Shown here one piece after another: positions 13,301-23,751 of a DNA stretch of 64,000 nucleotides. The position numbers were made by a program, and so were the translations under genes. Within the stretch, counting starts at the first letter, position 1, and each line of letters opens with the position of its first letter. A model generated the notes under the pieces. It saw nothing but the letters and a program-made list of their open reading frames with translations, ran no database searches and had not been told where the DNA came from. This DNA comes from Cheilinus undulatus (Eukaryota > Chordata > Actinopteri > Labriformes > Labridae), in assembly GCF_018320785.1 (NCBI RefSeq), contig NC_054882.1:23502719-23566718 (forward strand). Reading direction: 5' to 3'.

Positions 13301-15647
13301 CTCTTCCTGAAACGGTCTTCAAAACATGATTATTGACCCGATCCAAAATGATATTACTGGTCCACGGTACGTTGTTATCCCTGAGAAGAAAAATGGTTGA
13401 ACAATTAAATAACATTTTATCTAGAGTCAAAAGCATAAAAAATTTGGTCCCATATGACTCAAACTGTTTAAACAATGTTAAAATCAGTAATGATAAACTT
13501 GTTTTCCTCTTATTTAAATCACAATGAATTAAGGTAGTCAAAATTTTGATGCTTGAATTATTTTCTACACCACCTATTCTTAAGCGAAAAAATCTTGAAT
13601 GTGAGCTTCATAAATAAAAGTTTAAATTCTATTATCATTGAAAACTTACTGGCAGTTTCCCTGGACATATATGCCCTTATGATTCCTGCTCAGATACCAC
13701 TTTTTGAGGTGAATCACACTTTCCTGCCAAAGAGGGAAACAGATCAAGGACTGAAGGACACAGAAAATTGAATTAAGATGAAAAAGTAAAGATGCTTACA
13801 TTTTTCAGTCATGAGGTCAAATTCTCAATTAGAATATCTTAAAACATTACCCATAATATCAAACACTTCGATGTTTTTATTTGAAACTTCCACTCACACA
13901 GGGGAATTTCACTGTCTGAGGCCATTTGTTTCGCTTGAACACAGTGGCTTGTTTCTTAGGTATGGTGATCCTTGGTGAATTGAGTACAAGAGGGTCTTCG
14001 AGTAAAACAGGCTGTAATGGCTCAGCAGGGTTTAGGACATCCTCAGAGGGGTCTGTGTCTGACTGACTGTCAGCTGACTTCTCTGGAGACTGATTGGCTG
14101 GACCCATACTGTCTGGAGCTTTCATATATTCAGGAATAAAGGAGGGAGATGTACCTCTGGACTGATGGAAATCATCTGTTGAAAAGAATAGCTACCATTA
14201 CCAAAAAGATAACATGATGTGCAATATGCAAGCGAGAAAAAAAATCTTTGTCTGCTCTTTAAATTTAAATCAAGTGTTTTTTTTTTACTTCATACTAATC
14301 TTACTTTCATCAAAGAGATCCCTTGTGCTGCTGCTGACTTGGTGGGCTTCTTGCTGCTCTGCTTTACTCTTCCTCTCCTTCATGTAAGCAAACATCTTGG
14401 CTGGAGACATTGGGGGGAATTTTTCTGCCACCACCTGGCAACCTGTTAAAAACAACAAAGATGGGTTGCACAATAAGAGAAATTTAAGGCATGCTCTTGT
14501 TTTTAGGCATCAGAAATTACAGTAAAAGTCTGTCACATGGTCTAGATTCCACAACACATTAGGAACATCTGAGTACATAAATATTGTCCTTTTTGCCATT
14601 TTTAACACTTAACAGGAGTTTTCCTGAAGTTTAAACTTGATTTATTCCTCTTCTATGCATTTGAGATAGATGTAGTGTTTTTAAGTCTATGTACTTTTTT
14701 TATACTGTAGTTATACAGTCAAATTTTGACAGTCTTACAGCAAAGTGGTACAGAAGCTTAACCACTCCCTTTAATAACACAGGTGTACAGACTTCCATTA
14801 AGAACACATGCAGCAATAATATCTCACGTTTAACAGCTGTGGGCATCGATGGTAACAAGGCCTCATGACTGAACTGGCTCATCCCTGGTTGGTCAGCAGA
14901 GAACCTTCTAACATGGCCCAGATCCTCCATGTAAGTGTCGCCGGGGATGTCATCCTCACTGCAAGCACTGGAGGTCTTCCTCTCCTGAGGCTGACTGATA
15001 ACTTCATTGCTGACCTTGTTAAAGTCCTGCTGCTCCAGTTTTCTCTTCCTCAGCCTTTTCCTCATGGGGGAAAACACAGAGTCTGGAACACACTCCTCTA
15101 CACACACACCCCTCCTGCAGTCCCAGCCCTCTGGCTGGATCTTCACTGGAGTCCTGCTTCCGCTCACCATGGCACCATCAAGGTGTCTGTGAGGTTGCTC
15201 TGTGTGTGTTGTTCTGTTGAACACAGAGTTGGGATGATGCACAGCTGTAGATTCCAGGAAGGCTTTCTTTCTCGGCGTGTACCCACCAAACGGGGTCGCT
15301 TCCTCCAGAGGCTTGCTGCTAAAGTCTAAGAAGGAAGCTCCACAGGTTTTCTGGGGACTCTTTATGGGCGAGAGGGTCAAAATCTGTGCTTCTTTCCGAT
15401 AGGGGCCAAACCTCTGGTTCTCCTTGAGTTCCTCTGTCATCCATGTGCTTTCTGTTGTCTTCCTGGGCGACGTAAAATCCCCTCCGTGTTTCTCTGCGTA
15501 CAATGGCTCAGTGGCTACGTTGCTAAGAATCCCCTCTTTCGCGCACAACTCTTGTCTTTGCACTTTGGATTTCAGCTTTGCAAACACCTTGGCGGGGGAT
15601 TCAAACCTCGGTTTAGCTTGTTGTAAAATAGGATGATACGACGCCAT
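7316..15647 (-). CDS. mis18bp1: Mis18-binding protein 1 (KNL2), centromere CENP-A licensing factor
   Basis: Subunit of the Mis18 complex that licenses centromeres for new CENP-A deposition. Deduced exons: 14828-15647, 14305-14442, 13898-14175, 13650-13723, 13259-13380, 13044-13131, 12830-12936, 12151-12311, 12003-12072, 11203-11920, 10944-11122, 9778-9911, 9514-9656, 7776-7863, 7644-7692, 7316-7413. They total 3,267 nt (1,088 codons) with every phase consistent. The SANTA domain covers residues about 413-507 (HLKKWYLSRNHKGIYVQGN, then VSGRVYILVG, then FPKWFLKKFVDGFPANW). A CENP-C-like motif is near 555-575. A long basic, Ser-rich stretch (about 596-850) precedes the SANT/Myb domain (about 852-910: FEWTEVELTKLRE, YWAKVARMVGTRSVEECRKQ). 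The end is acidic (SDSGEEEDFYFSDN). The ATG at 15647 opens the first long frame. The gene is divergent from HTRA2. Confidence 0.93.
7864..9513. other. Largest MIS18BP1 intron (between exons 13 and 14)
   Basis: This 1.65-kb intron contains a complete Tc1-type foldback element at 8820-9163. Its remaining 1.3 kb shows no coding or RNA signal that I can recognise. Confidence 0.6.
8820..9163. mobile_element. Non-autonomous Tc1/mariner element with TA target duplication
   Basis: A 344-bp element has inverted ends: left TACAGTACCAGTCACAAGTT, and the right end read in reverse is TACAGTACCAGTCAAAAGTC. Both continue into GGACACACCTT. It is bounded by TA on both sides, and the inverted-repeat similarity runs for about 45 bp. 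It has no transposase frame, so it is a MITE-like deletion derivative. The CAGTACCAGTCAAAAGTTTGG terminus is typical of teleost Tc1 elements. Confidence 0.88.
10150..10276. mobile_element. Short foldback MITE in a MIS18BP1 intron
   Basis: This 127-bp element has near-perfect inverted ends: left TACAGCTGCAATCAAAATTA, right in reverse TACAGTTGCAATCAAAGTTA. Similarity extends about 50 bp inward (TTGCAAATCAGGTTTATTG against TTGCAAATAAGGTTTATTG). Nearly the whole element can fold into one hairpin. TA at each end suggests Tc1/mariner-like target choice; the superfamily is not certain. Confidence 0.8.
12200..12270 (-). other. CENP-C-like motif encoded in MIS18BP1 exon 8
   Basis: The exon reads SRSGRTIKPPLEYWKGGR, which fits the CENP-C motif pattern of an R-S-x-R basic start, a central Pro, and aromatic-Trp (YW) followed by basic residues. 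Nothing else in the exon is recognisable. In CENP-C this motif binds CENP-A nucleosomes through the acidic patch and the histone tail. Confidence 0.75.
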
Positions 15648-15790
15648 GGTTTAAGTAAAACAATTTAAAAAACAGTGATAATAAACCCGGAGTGTATGCT
15701 AGCAACGAGCTCGCTAGCCCGCAGATTTCAAATTTCGAGTTTGTGCCGCCTTTGGCTGGTAACATGTGACGTAGCTTTAAAAAACAAACA
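15648..15790 (-). promoter_or_regulatory. MIS18BP1 upstream region with CHR-like element
   Basis: On the minus strand TTTGAA occurs at 15727-15732, about 80 bp upstream of the ATG, matching the CHR consensus used by DREAM/MuvB complexes at cell-cycle genes. A CRE-like TGACGTA lies near 15767-15773. The neighbourhood is locally CpG-enriched. Function is inferred. Confidence 0.4.
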
Positions 15791-15969
15791 CGTCACTTCC
15801 GGACTGCCTGGCTATCACAATAAAGTTTGAGATGTCACAGGTTTCTCACCGTTTATGATAACAGCATTTTACACAGAAAAAAACTTTTTTTTTTAACTAA
15901 CTACAACAGGACATTTTTTTAAATTGTGTACAAGTGAGTGATAATAGTAGGACTGTCGCAATACAAATA

Positions 15970-15996
15970 TATATCTTTCCCTGGGGATTAATAAAA

Positions 15997-16032
<36 letters not shown>
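15970..16032 (+). repeat. L2-type retroposon tail ending in a (TATC)9 microsatellite
   Basis: The segment TTTCCCTGGGGATTAATAAA, followed by nine TATC units (15997-16032), matches the 3' tail of teleost L2/Maui-type LINEs and their derivatives, which end in such tetranucleotide runs. Only the tail is recognisable. Confidence 0.7.
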
Positions 16033-16034
<2 letters not shown>

Positions 16035-16622
16035 CCATGTCCCATTAGGATATGTTAAACTATAAGTTCCGATAAGTCCAAACTCTCAATTTTTAAGAAG
16101 AGAAGAATAGCGTTAAGCGTAGAAGTAAAGAAATGTAAGCTTACTAAAAATCCCCTAGATATCTTTATTCTTGAAGGTTCTTTTGTCTCCACACTTCCTC
16201 TTTTATGCTATTTATACTTTTTCAAATATAAACCATATTTTCTCTTATTAAAATAATGGTTGATGCTTGTCTGTATAGAGGTAATACTTGAATATTATGC
16301 CAATACATTGCTCTAACTGACTATTGGATGGTATCTTTCGCAAAAACAAAATCGCTATATACAAAAAAAATAAATAAATAAAAAAAATAGCTTACTGCGC
16401 ATGCTCGCTGAAAGTCATGTTTCCGGGTTAAGGTGTCGCTTTCCTAGTAGTTGACAGCAGGCAGCTTCAGATAAAAGGTTCGTCCGTGATCCTTTGTACT
16501 CATGAGAAAAAGTATGTTTTTCAGATTAACTTAGACCCGACTATTTGTGTTATAAATTGTTTTTTTAACTGTTGTGTGACTGTCTAAAAACTCTGTACCC
16601 GGGCTGACTGAAGTGATGCAAC
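16033..16622 (+). promoter_or_regulatory. HTRA2 5' flank with NRF1-like and ETS-like sites
   Basis: This half of the divergent MIS18BP1-HTRA2 interval is mostly AT-rich. TGCGCATGC at 16396-16404 is an NRF1-like palindromic core. About 20 bp downstream TTTCCGGG gives an ETS-like CCGGAAA on the minus strand. Both motifs are common at nuclear genes for mitochondrial proteins. No TATA box is obvious. Confidence 0.45.
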
Positions 16623-16696
16623 ATGGCAGCAACTCCTCTCAGGAGGTGCTTTCTGTCCGCACTGAGACACGCTCGGTGTCACAGCCGTGGACTTAA
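16616..16696 (+). other. Overlapping upstream ORF at the HTRA2 start
   Basis: An ATG at 16616, seven bases before the HTRA2 ATG and out of frame with it, opens a 26-codon frame that stops at 16694-16696 inside the HTRA2 coding sequence. The HTRA2 ATG has the stronger context (A at -3, G at +4). Whether the first ATG is in the mRNA depends on the unseen start site. Confidence 0.4.
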
Positions 16697-19600
16697 CCCT
16701 GTGGCAGAGAGGACAGCGTCCTATACTGTGATCTGTAACTACAGAGCAGCAGATGGAAACACAAGCCTTAACGCGGGACCCTCGGTGCAGTGGGACAAAC
16801 ACGACAGTGGAGACAGCAGCAGCTCTCCCGTGCTAAAGTCAGTCTCTGTGGGGCTCGGGCTGTGTGGGGCTGCGCTGCTGGACAGTCAGAGGGACGAACA
16901 ACCGGAGGAAAGAGAGAACTCTGTTTCTGGGAGGATTTTTGGACTACTTTTCCCATCAGCTCAGTGTGCTTCCCCTTTTAAACCTGATAGCCCCCGCTTC
17001 AAATACAACTTCATAGCAGACGTGGTCGAAAAGTCCGCTCCAGCTGTCGTGTACATTGAAATCCTGGGCAGGTGAGTCGACTGAAAAGGTAACTTAAGGA
17101 GGAATAACCAAAACGTAAAAGTGTTTGTAGCAAGTGATATTCTATCACACAAATAGGAAAAATGTTTTGTGTAAGCTTGGATGTAATTTGATATTTATTT
17201 TAAAGATGTCATACATTTAAACATTAACACAAATATGGACCGTTTAAATTAATATTGACCTAAATATACATTGCAGTACGTTTTTTAACCAGCAGAGGGT
17301 GCTTTCTGATGTTACTGTGTTTAAGATTGCAAGATATTGGCATGGTATCGTTAATGGCAGATATGAACATTTCTGCCAACATTTATAGCCTATATATTGG
17401 CTGTATAAATAATATATCGGCTTGAAATATTTGCACAGATGTACCATCAGGTAGAGGTGGCTGCCTAGGTGCCCCAAACTTAAAACAACTACCAGACTGT
17501 TTAAAAAATGCAGCTTTTTTTATTTGCTGAAAAGTGCCAGTTTTGGAGATAGGACGTCTTGGCCTCAGCGACATACACATATATACACATATATGGCTGT
17601 GCACTTCCACATTTACGCATTTAGACATCTGTATCATATTGAATCCTATAGACCACTGGTTCCCAACCTGGGGTCCAGGGACCTCTTTGGGGTGCATCAG
17701 AGGTTTCAGGGGGGTGTGAGGCTCTGTCTACTTAGAGGTTGCCAAAATTAAATTTACTTAAAATCTTTTAAATTTTATGTTAATTTTTGACATACATGTA
17801 TCACCTTTTGTTTGTGTGGGTTCTTGGGGTCCTCAGCTCCTCTACGATACAATTAAGGGGGGCTTAAAAGAAAAAAGGTTGGGAACCACTGTGACGGAAG
17901 TGTATTTGTTCAGTTTCTTATATTGCAACTTTTGTAATTCTAATAGATGTTAATCAAAATGGTGACCTTCAATATCGTTTGATTTTTGGTACAGTTGATT
18001 CAAATGTACTTTTTAAAAAAAGGTAACGTGACAACACTAGAGACCACATTTGGTACAGTTATTGCCTGATCTTGATTTTCAAAGATGCCTGTCAGTTGAT
18101 AGAAAAAGGTTTTGATTATCCTCTCTGTCTGGATTAAATAATCAAACAAGATTAACCATCTGTAATCTTTTATAGACACCCATTTTCAGGCAGAGAAGTT
18201 CCTGTGTCCAATGGCTCTGGATTCATCATCAGCAGTGATGGTCTCATTGTCACCAACGCTCATGTTGTGGCCAACAAGAGAGGCGTCCGAGTGAAGCTCA
18301 CAAACGGGGATACGTACAATGCCACCGTGCAGGATGTTGACCCTGTGGCGGACATTGCTACCATAAAAATCACCGCAAGGGTGAGCAGAAAACAGCGATA
18401 GTCTCTGCAAATATAAAGTGTTTTGGTCTTTCTTACTGTGTGTAATTTTTCATCGGTCACAGTGAGCAGTGCTGGTTTTAGTCATTTGACAACATTGTAA
18501 CTCTTCTGCTGTGTTTACTTTGTGATTATTTACATATTGTGCATATGCGGATCATATTTTGCAAAGTGTCTGTTTAGGAAGGCAAAGTATGTCATTTAAT
18601 GTAAACTTTCTATAAAGTAGTATCAAAGTATAAAAAAGAAGACTGAATAAAACAAAGATAAGCCTTTATGAGGAATGACTGTATCTTTTGCTTGAGTTCA
18701 GACATCTCCCCAGTCTTTTGTGAATAACAAAGCTGTCATTCATACAGTCTGTTGAGTGACTACTACACCCAAGGCATGAACAGTCTTCTCTTTGTCTCTT
18801 TGAGAAAATTTACTGTCTGAGGAACTTAAGTCTGATCCAACTGTTTAAAAAACATAAACGGCTAACAATGAGGAACTTCTGCAGGAACAATAGGACAAAC
18901 CCAGAATATAAGCTCCTTCAAGTGATACTCGTAATAATGGAAGAGAAATGAGGATCAAACACTGACTTGCTCTTTCACTTCCCTTACTTGCAGAATCCTT
19001 TACCCACGCTGGCCCTTGGCTACTCCTCTGACATTCGACAAGGAGAGTTCGTGGTCGCCATGGGAAGCCCGTTTGCTCTGAAGAATACAATCACATCAGG
19101 GATTGTGAGCTCAGTGCAGAGAGGCAGTAAAGAGCTGGGTCTGTCCAACTCCAACATGGAGTACATCCAGACTGATGCAGCCATCGATGTGAGTGCTCTG
19201 TAACAAGTTCACAGATGATGAGTTCATGATGTGCTCTTTCCTATAAATTTTTATTAAATGATCTGATTTCCTGGAGCTACATGTGACTGTTTTTACAGTT
19301 TGGAAATTCCGGAGGCCCCCTCATTAACCTGGTGAGTCACTGGTCGTGTTTAAATGTGAATCATCTCATTCAGAAGTCACCACAGTTGTTTAGACTGTTG
19401 TAATGTTGTAAATGGACAACAGATTAACAGTTTGTTTAATGGACTCTGTTTACAGAGGTTTATACAAAACAGAAAAAGACCAAGTTTTAGTACAAATTGT
19501 TAAATTTTGTGTGCCACTAGCAGCTGAATAAATGACTCATTGAAGAGACCTGTGGAGTTTATACTAAACTTTGGAAGCCAAATGATAAACTTAGTATGTT

Positions 19601-22275
19601 AATGCACTTAGAAAAAGTCTAATTATGATGTTAATCTGACTTCAACTGTAACATGTTAAGTCTGTCTGATATACTGACTCAAACTTCTTTTAGGTGGACA
19701 CACCTAGATAGTGCAGGCTGAGACCACTTTTCTTTCATGTTTACACTTCAGTCATCCAAACTGGACTAGGTCTTCTGTACATGCTCCATAACCTCTGCAC
19801 CTGGCTTTGACACACAAGCTGAGCAGCATAAATTCTTAGCATATCAGAAGTCACCCTGTCGTCTGCCATCAGACATCTCCAGATACAGTTAGGGACAAAA
19901 TTCTTAGGCCCCCAATGAAATTTCAGTTTTTCCAAAGTATTTCCCAGGTGTTTGTAAACAGAGCAAGTAATTTCTAGCACAGCTTTTCCAGACATCCTTG
20001 TTTTATTTTTGATATTTAACATTATTTTACTTTGCACACAGAAACAAAATTATTTTCATAGGTTTATAATTTTGTTCTCGTCTTTAACAGATATGTGCAT
20101 TGTACTTGTACCAAAAGTAATACATAAAACATGAAGAAAATGTACAGAGCAGAAGATTTGTCCATGTCTTTGCCATTCAACTGTTTAGCTACTTGCTAAC
20201 TTTTAGTGAGATCAAACATAACTTGGTCAAAAAGTAGCTCATTGAAAGAGGGTATTGCCATCTAATGTAGTGGAGTCAGATATACTGTCAACATTAGATA
20301 CATCTTCCTGGTTCTTGTATACTTACGGAAGGAAGGTTATCCAGTTAAATAATGTAATCGAGCTACAGCCCTAGTTTTAATTAACTGTGCGTGTAAATGT
20401 ACTGTCTGATGCACAGTCTGATTGTGTTATTTCTTCTCAGGACGGTGAAGTTATCGGTATAAACACTATGAAGGTCACAGCAGGCATCTCTTTCGCAATA
20501 CCGTCAGATCGCTTGAGAATTTTCCTCGATCAAGCAGCAAAGAAAAAGAGTAAGATCAGGAGAAGAATCTGAAGCTGGAGAACATCTATTTCGCATTTGA
20601 AATAATTCATATCGAACATCCTCTTTTTTGCCTTTTTTCAGCATCTTGGTTTGGCGAGTCAGAAACGAAGCGACGGTACATTGGCGTCATGATGCTGACG
20701 CTGACACCGAGGTAAATGATTTACAAAAATAGCTGCTGTGTGACAGAGAAAGAACAACTTAAGAGATGTCACTGATTTGTCCCTGTGGTTTCAGCATCAT
20801 TACAGAGTTGAAGTTAAGAGATCCGTCCTTTCCTGATGTGACACACGGCATCCTGATTCACAGAGTGATCATGGGCTCCCCATCTGACAGGTGAGAGGAG
20901 AAACTGGAAAATGATGGTGAACAATGGACAGCTTTTTTTCTTAATGTTTCTAAGTGTGGTTTGTTTCCTTTTTGCCTTTTGATACTAATAAATGCTACAT
21001 GGATGATAACAGATGTAAACCTGTGTGGGGGTTGTGATGCTTATATTAGACATTGCATGACATGTTTATTGTTAAGAAATAACAGTGTAGGTGTTTTTTT
21101 AGTGTTTGCTTGATTTTAAAAACAAACATAAACCTAACAGGAATTTACATGTTGAGAATTTTTTTTTAATAATCAAGTATAATACTGGTCAAAGACTTTC
21201 TTCTTGGAAATGTATATTAACTGTAAGTTGGATTTAACTTTTATGATAAATATTAATGTTAAAACATATGATTGAACAAGTGGAGTTCATCTTATCTACC
21301 TTATTCCTAGCCCCCAGGATACTTAAAGTGAAATGTGGGTGCAACTTTCGGTCCTTTCTGTCTAAATGGGACTCTAGAAACAAGATGCTAAACGTGATGA
21401 TTAGAGCAATTTGGAGATTAAAATATGTAAACTTCGTTACACCTCAAACAGTATAATAATAGTAGTATTTCTCCGCCCTTTACTATAGAGAACAAAGTGA
21501 AGAAATTGCCTCAGATACCATAAACAAGCATAGTTGGGTAACTTTATCAGCTTCGTATCAGTACAGTAAAAGACGATCACGCTTTGTGAAAGGACTTGGG
21601 ACACTACCTTCAAGGTCATATGTCTGTTTAGTTAGTGGAGTTGCTTAAATTCTTATTTCACCAACTAATCCCTCTTAAAATGTGGGAATTTTGTTGAGAT
21701 TACAATCCATGAATCAAGTTGTCAATTCTTCGGTTTGGTAAATCTCAAATTTTGTATTAAAAAGTAATGATAAATGAATATTGGAAGAATCAAATCCCCC
21801 ATGCATTTACACAGTCAACAGCATGTTTAAAACACTGTTATTGAAGTCATATATTTAACTTTATCACATCATTAGTACCACGAATGGAGCGACAGGTATG
21901 AATTGAACTGTTGGGGCATGGTAGTAGCAGTGTCTCTTGTGTCTTTATAGACCCACAAGGGTTGGGCACTTTGTACTTTTTTTTATGTGTCATGAACACA
22001 ATCAATCAATCAAGTCTGCATGCTGCGTGGGAATCTTCTAGTTTGTTTGTTTAGAAAGGAAATTTTGAATCAGAAGTTGCCACTTAAAAGTTTGTCATTT
22101 TTGTTCCAGAGCCGGCATGCGACCCGGAGACATTGTGTTGGAGATTAACGGAGCGACTGTGAACACCTCAGAGGAGATCTACCAAGCGGTCCGCAGCAAT
22201 GATAAAATCACCGTGGTGGTGCAAAGAGGACACGAGCTGCTTCAGCTGCATATAACCCCGGAGTACACAGAGTGA
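16623..22275 (+). CDS. htra2: Serine protease HTRA2/Omi, mitochondrial
   Basis: Trimeric intermembrane-space protease for mitochondrial protein quality control that also antagonises IAPs when released. Exons: 16623-17071, 18176-18380, 18994-19188, 19299-19331, 20441-20549, 20642-20711, 20795-20890, 22110-22275. The sum is 1,323 nt (440 codons), all in phase. In order: an N-terminal targeting region, a hydrophobic anchor (about 72-86), a processed N terminus at Ala116 (ASPF), a trypsin-like domain, and a C-terminal PDZ (about 345-438). The catalytic triad is His179 (VTNAHVV), Asp209 (PVADIA) and Ser287 (FGNSGGP, alone on a 33-nt exon). The predicted mature enzyme has 325 residues, the same as human. 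HTRA1, 3 and 4 have an IGFBP/Kazal N terminus that is absent here. The gene converges on HIF1A. Confidence 0.96.
17652..17891. mobile_element. hAT-like foldback element in HTRA2 intron 1
   Basis: The left end ACCACTGGTTCCCAACCTGG and the right end GGTTGGGAACCACTGT are inverted repeats flanking 240 bp without a coding frame. The CAGTGGTTCCCAACC terminus is typical of non-autonomous hAT elements in vertebrates. I could not define the target-site duplication with confidence. Confidence 0.7.
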
Positions 22276-22640
22276 CACTCAGCACAGATAGCCTTAGGTT
22301 GGCCTGAGGGAAACAAAATGATGCCAGATTAGCTCATGAAGACAAGAACACTGGAACATGAGCTGACATTTGTGTCTACTGCAAGAAGCGCAAGTATTTA
22401 TTGCTTAGGGTTGATAAACATTTAAAGTGGATATGAGCAAAAGACGTTTGCCATTTTCATGTTACAGTTTAGGAGAAATTTAGCCCTATAAGTTGAAGTC
22501 ACTGTAAACCACACAAAGGCCTTGGTGTCATTTTTAAAATGTAAAAATGGACCTGCCAACACCTGGAGGCTTAAATGGATTAATGTCAGTATTTATTCTT
22601 GGGTGTCATGGAGTCAAATAAAAAATTTTCTACCTCTAAA
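22276..22640 (+). other. htra2: HTRA2 3' UTR
   Basis: Runs from the TGA (22273-22275) to an AATAAA at 22617-22622, followed by a T/G-rich stretch near 22680-22700 that fits a downstream element. Length is about 350 nt. Confidence 0.7.
22617..22622 (+). terminator. HTRA2 poly(A) signal
   Basis: A canonical AATAAA about 340 nt after the HTRA2 stop codon; no other canonical signal was noticed in this 3' region. Confidence 0.7.
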
Positions 22641-22719
22641 ATATACAGTTTCTTCTTTTAAAACTTGCAAAATATGCTGATTTTCTGTGATAAATGTAGT
22701 GTTTATAAAACACAGTAAC

Positions 22720-23751
22720 GACAGCTGAAACGATGCACTTTATTAAAGCCATTTAATGTTAGACAGCAACAAGAAGCATGAGAGACCCAACAATATGTCA
22801 TGGATCCATGGTTTTAAACTGACTACCATTAACTCACGTATGCTACCATGATGACAATAATCACACAAGTAATATACGAACTGCTGAGATCCCTCTTCTT
22901 TGAACTGACCAGAGTATGTCAAACAGTTAAAACCAAAAACATGAGTTTACTTCATGTTAGAAGAGAAAGTTGATCCTGTATGATGAGAAGCAACAGAAGA
23001 TGAAGTTACTCTTGGTGTGAGAGTACGAGTCAAAGCTGTGAAGCCATACTGAGTAAATTAAAATTTCCCTGGTATATGTACAGTAACACACTTACAGTAA
23101 AGTAATACAGTGACATGTACTGGACTGCTACACAATTAAATGCATTTACCTCAAAGACTGATAGCTATTAAAATGAGAACATTCAAACCAGCTAAGGTTT
23201 AAATAAAATGTTCATACTTCTGGACTAAAGACATCTTGTTAGGTACAAGTACTACAACATACAAGTATGGGAGGAAAAAATAAAATTGTTCAAATCCCAT
23301 TAAAATGACTTTAAAAAGGCTTAATATATATTGCTGGTAATATTTTTCTTTTTAAGAAAATATAAATTGTGCGACTGAAGCTTACAATACACTGCTGGCA
23401 GTAGCGCCAGGCTCTGTGGTAACCTGCTGGAAGACGGTCACATGTCGAGGCGCCGTGTGCTGAGAGACTCCCCTGGAGGAGAGACCAAAAAAAACAAAAC
23501 AAAGGACAACAACTGGACATCTCATGATGTCTGAATCCCTTGCACCAAAAACTCAGATGCTGCTATGGTGTTTGTCACGGTGGAATGCTGCAGAGATCAC
23601 ATGATGTGCACAAACAGCAGCCAAACTAAAGTCAAACTCATAAAAGTACATAAATAAAGGGGAAGAGGGATGGGGCTGGATTAGGAGGTCTTAGAGAGGG
23701 AGAAATTGTAGTGTCCGGTTTAGTTCAGCAGTGAACAGGCTAAGCTTTGAC
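22720..23751 (-). other. hif1a: HIF1A 3' UTR
   Basis: From the HIF1A stop (23752-23754) to a minus-strand AATAAA at 22739-22744, about 1 kb. It is AT-rich and contains several AUUUA pentamers on the sense strand, for example near 23135, 23200 and 23653. AU-rich elements in HIF1A mRNA are known contact sites for stability factors. The sites here are inferred by motif only. Confidence 0.6.
22739..22744 (-). terminator. HIF1A poly(A) signal
   Basis: The plus strand reads TTTATT, so the minus strand is AATAAA. It is the signal closest to the HTRA2 3' end; its hexamer begins about 120 bp from the HTRA2 hexamer. Confidence 0.55.

Noticed and set aside
14865-15329. 154-codon plus-strand frame
   Set aside because: It is the antisense shadow of MIS18BP1 exon 1.
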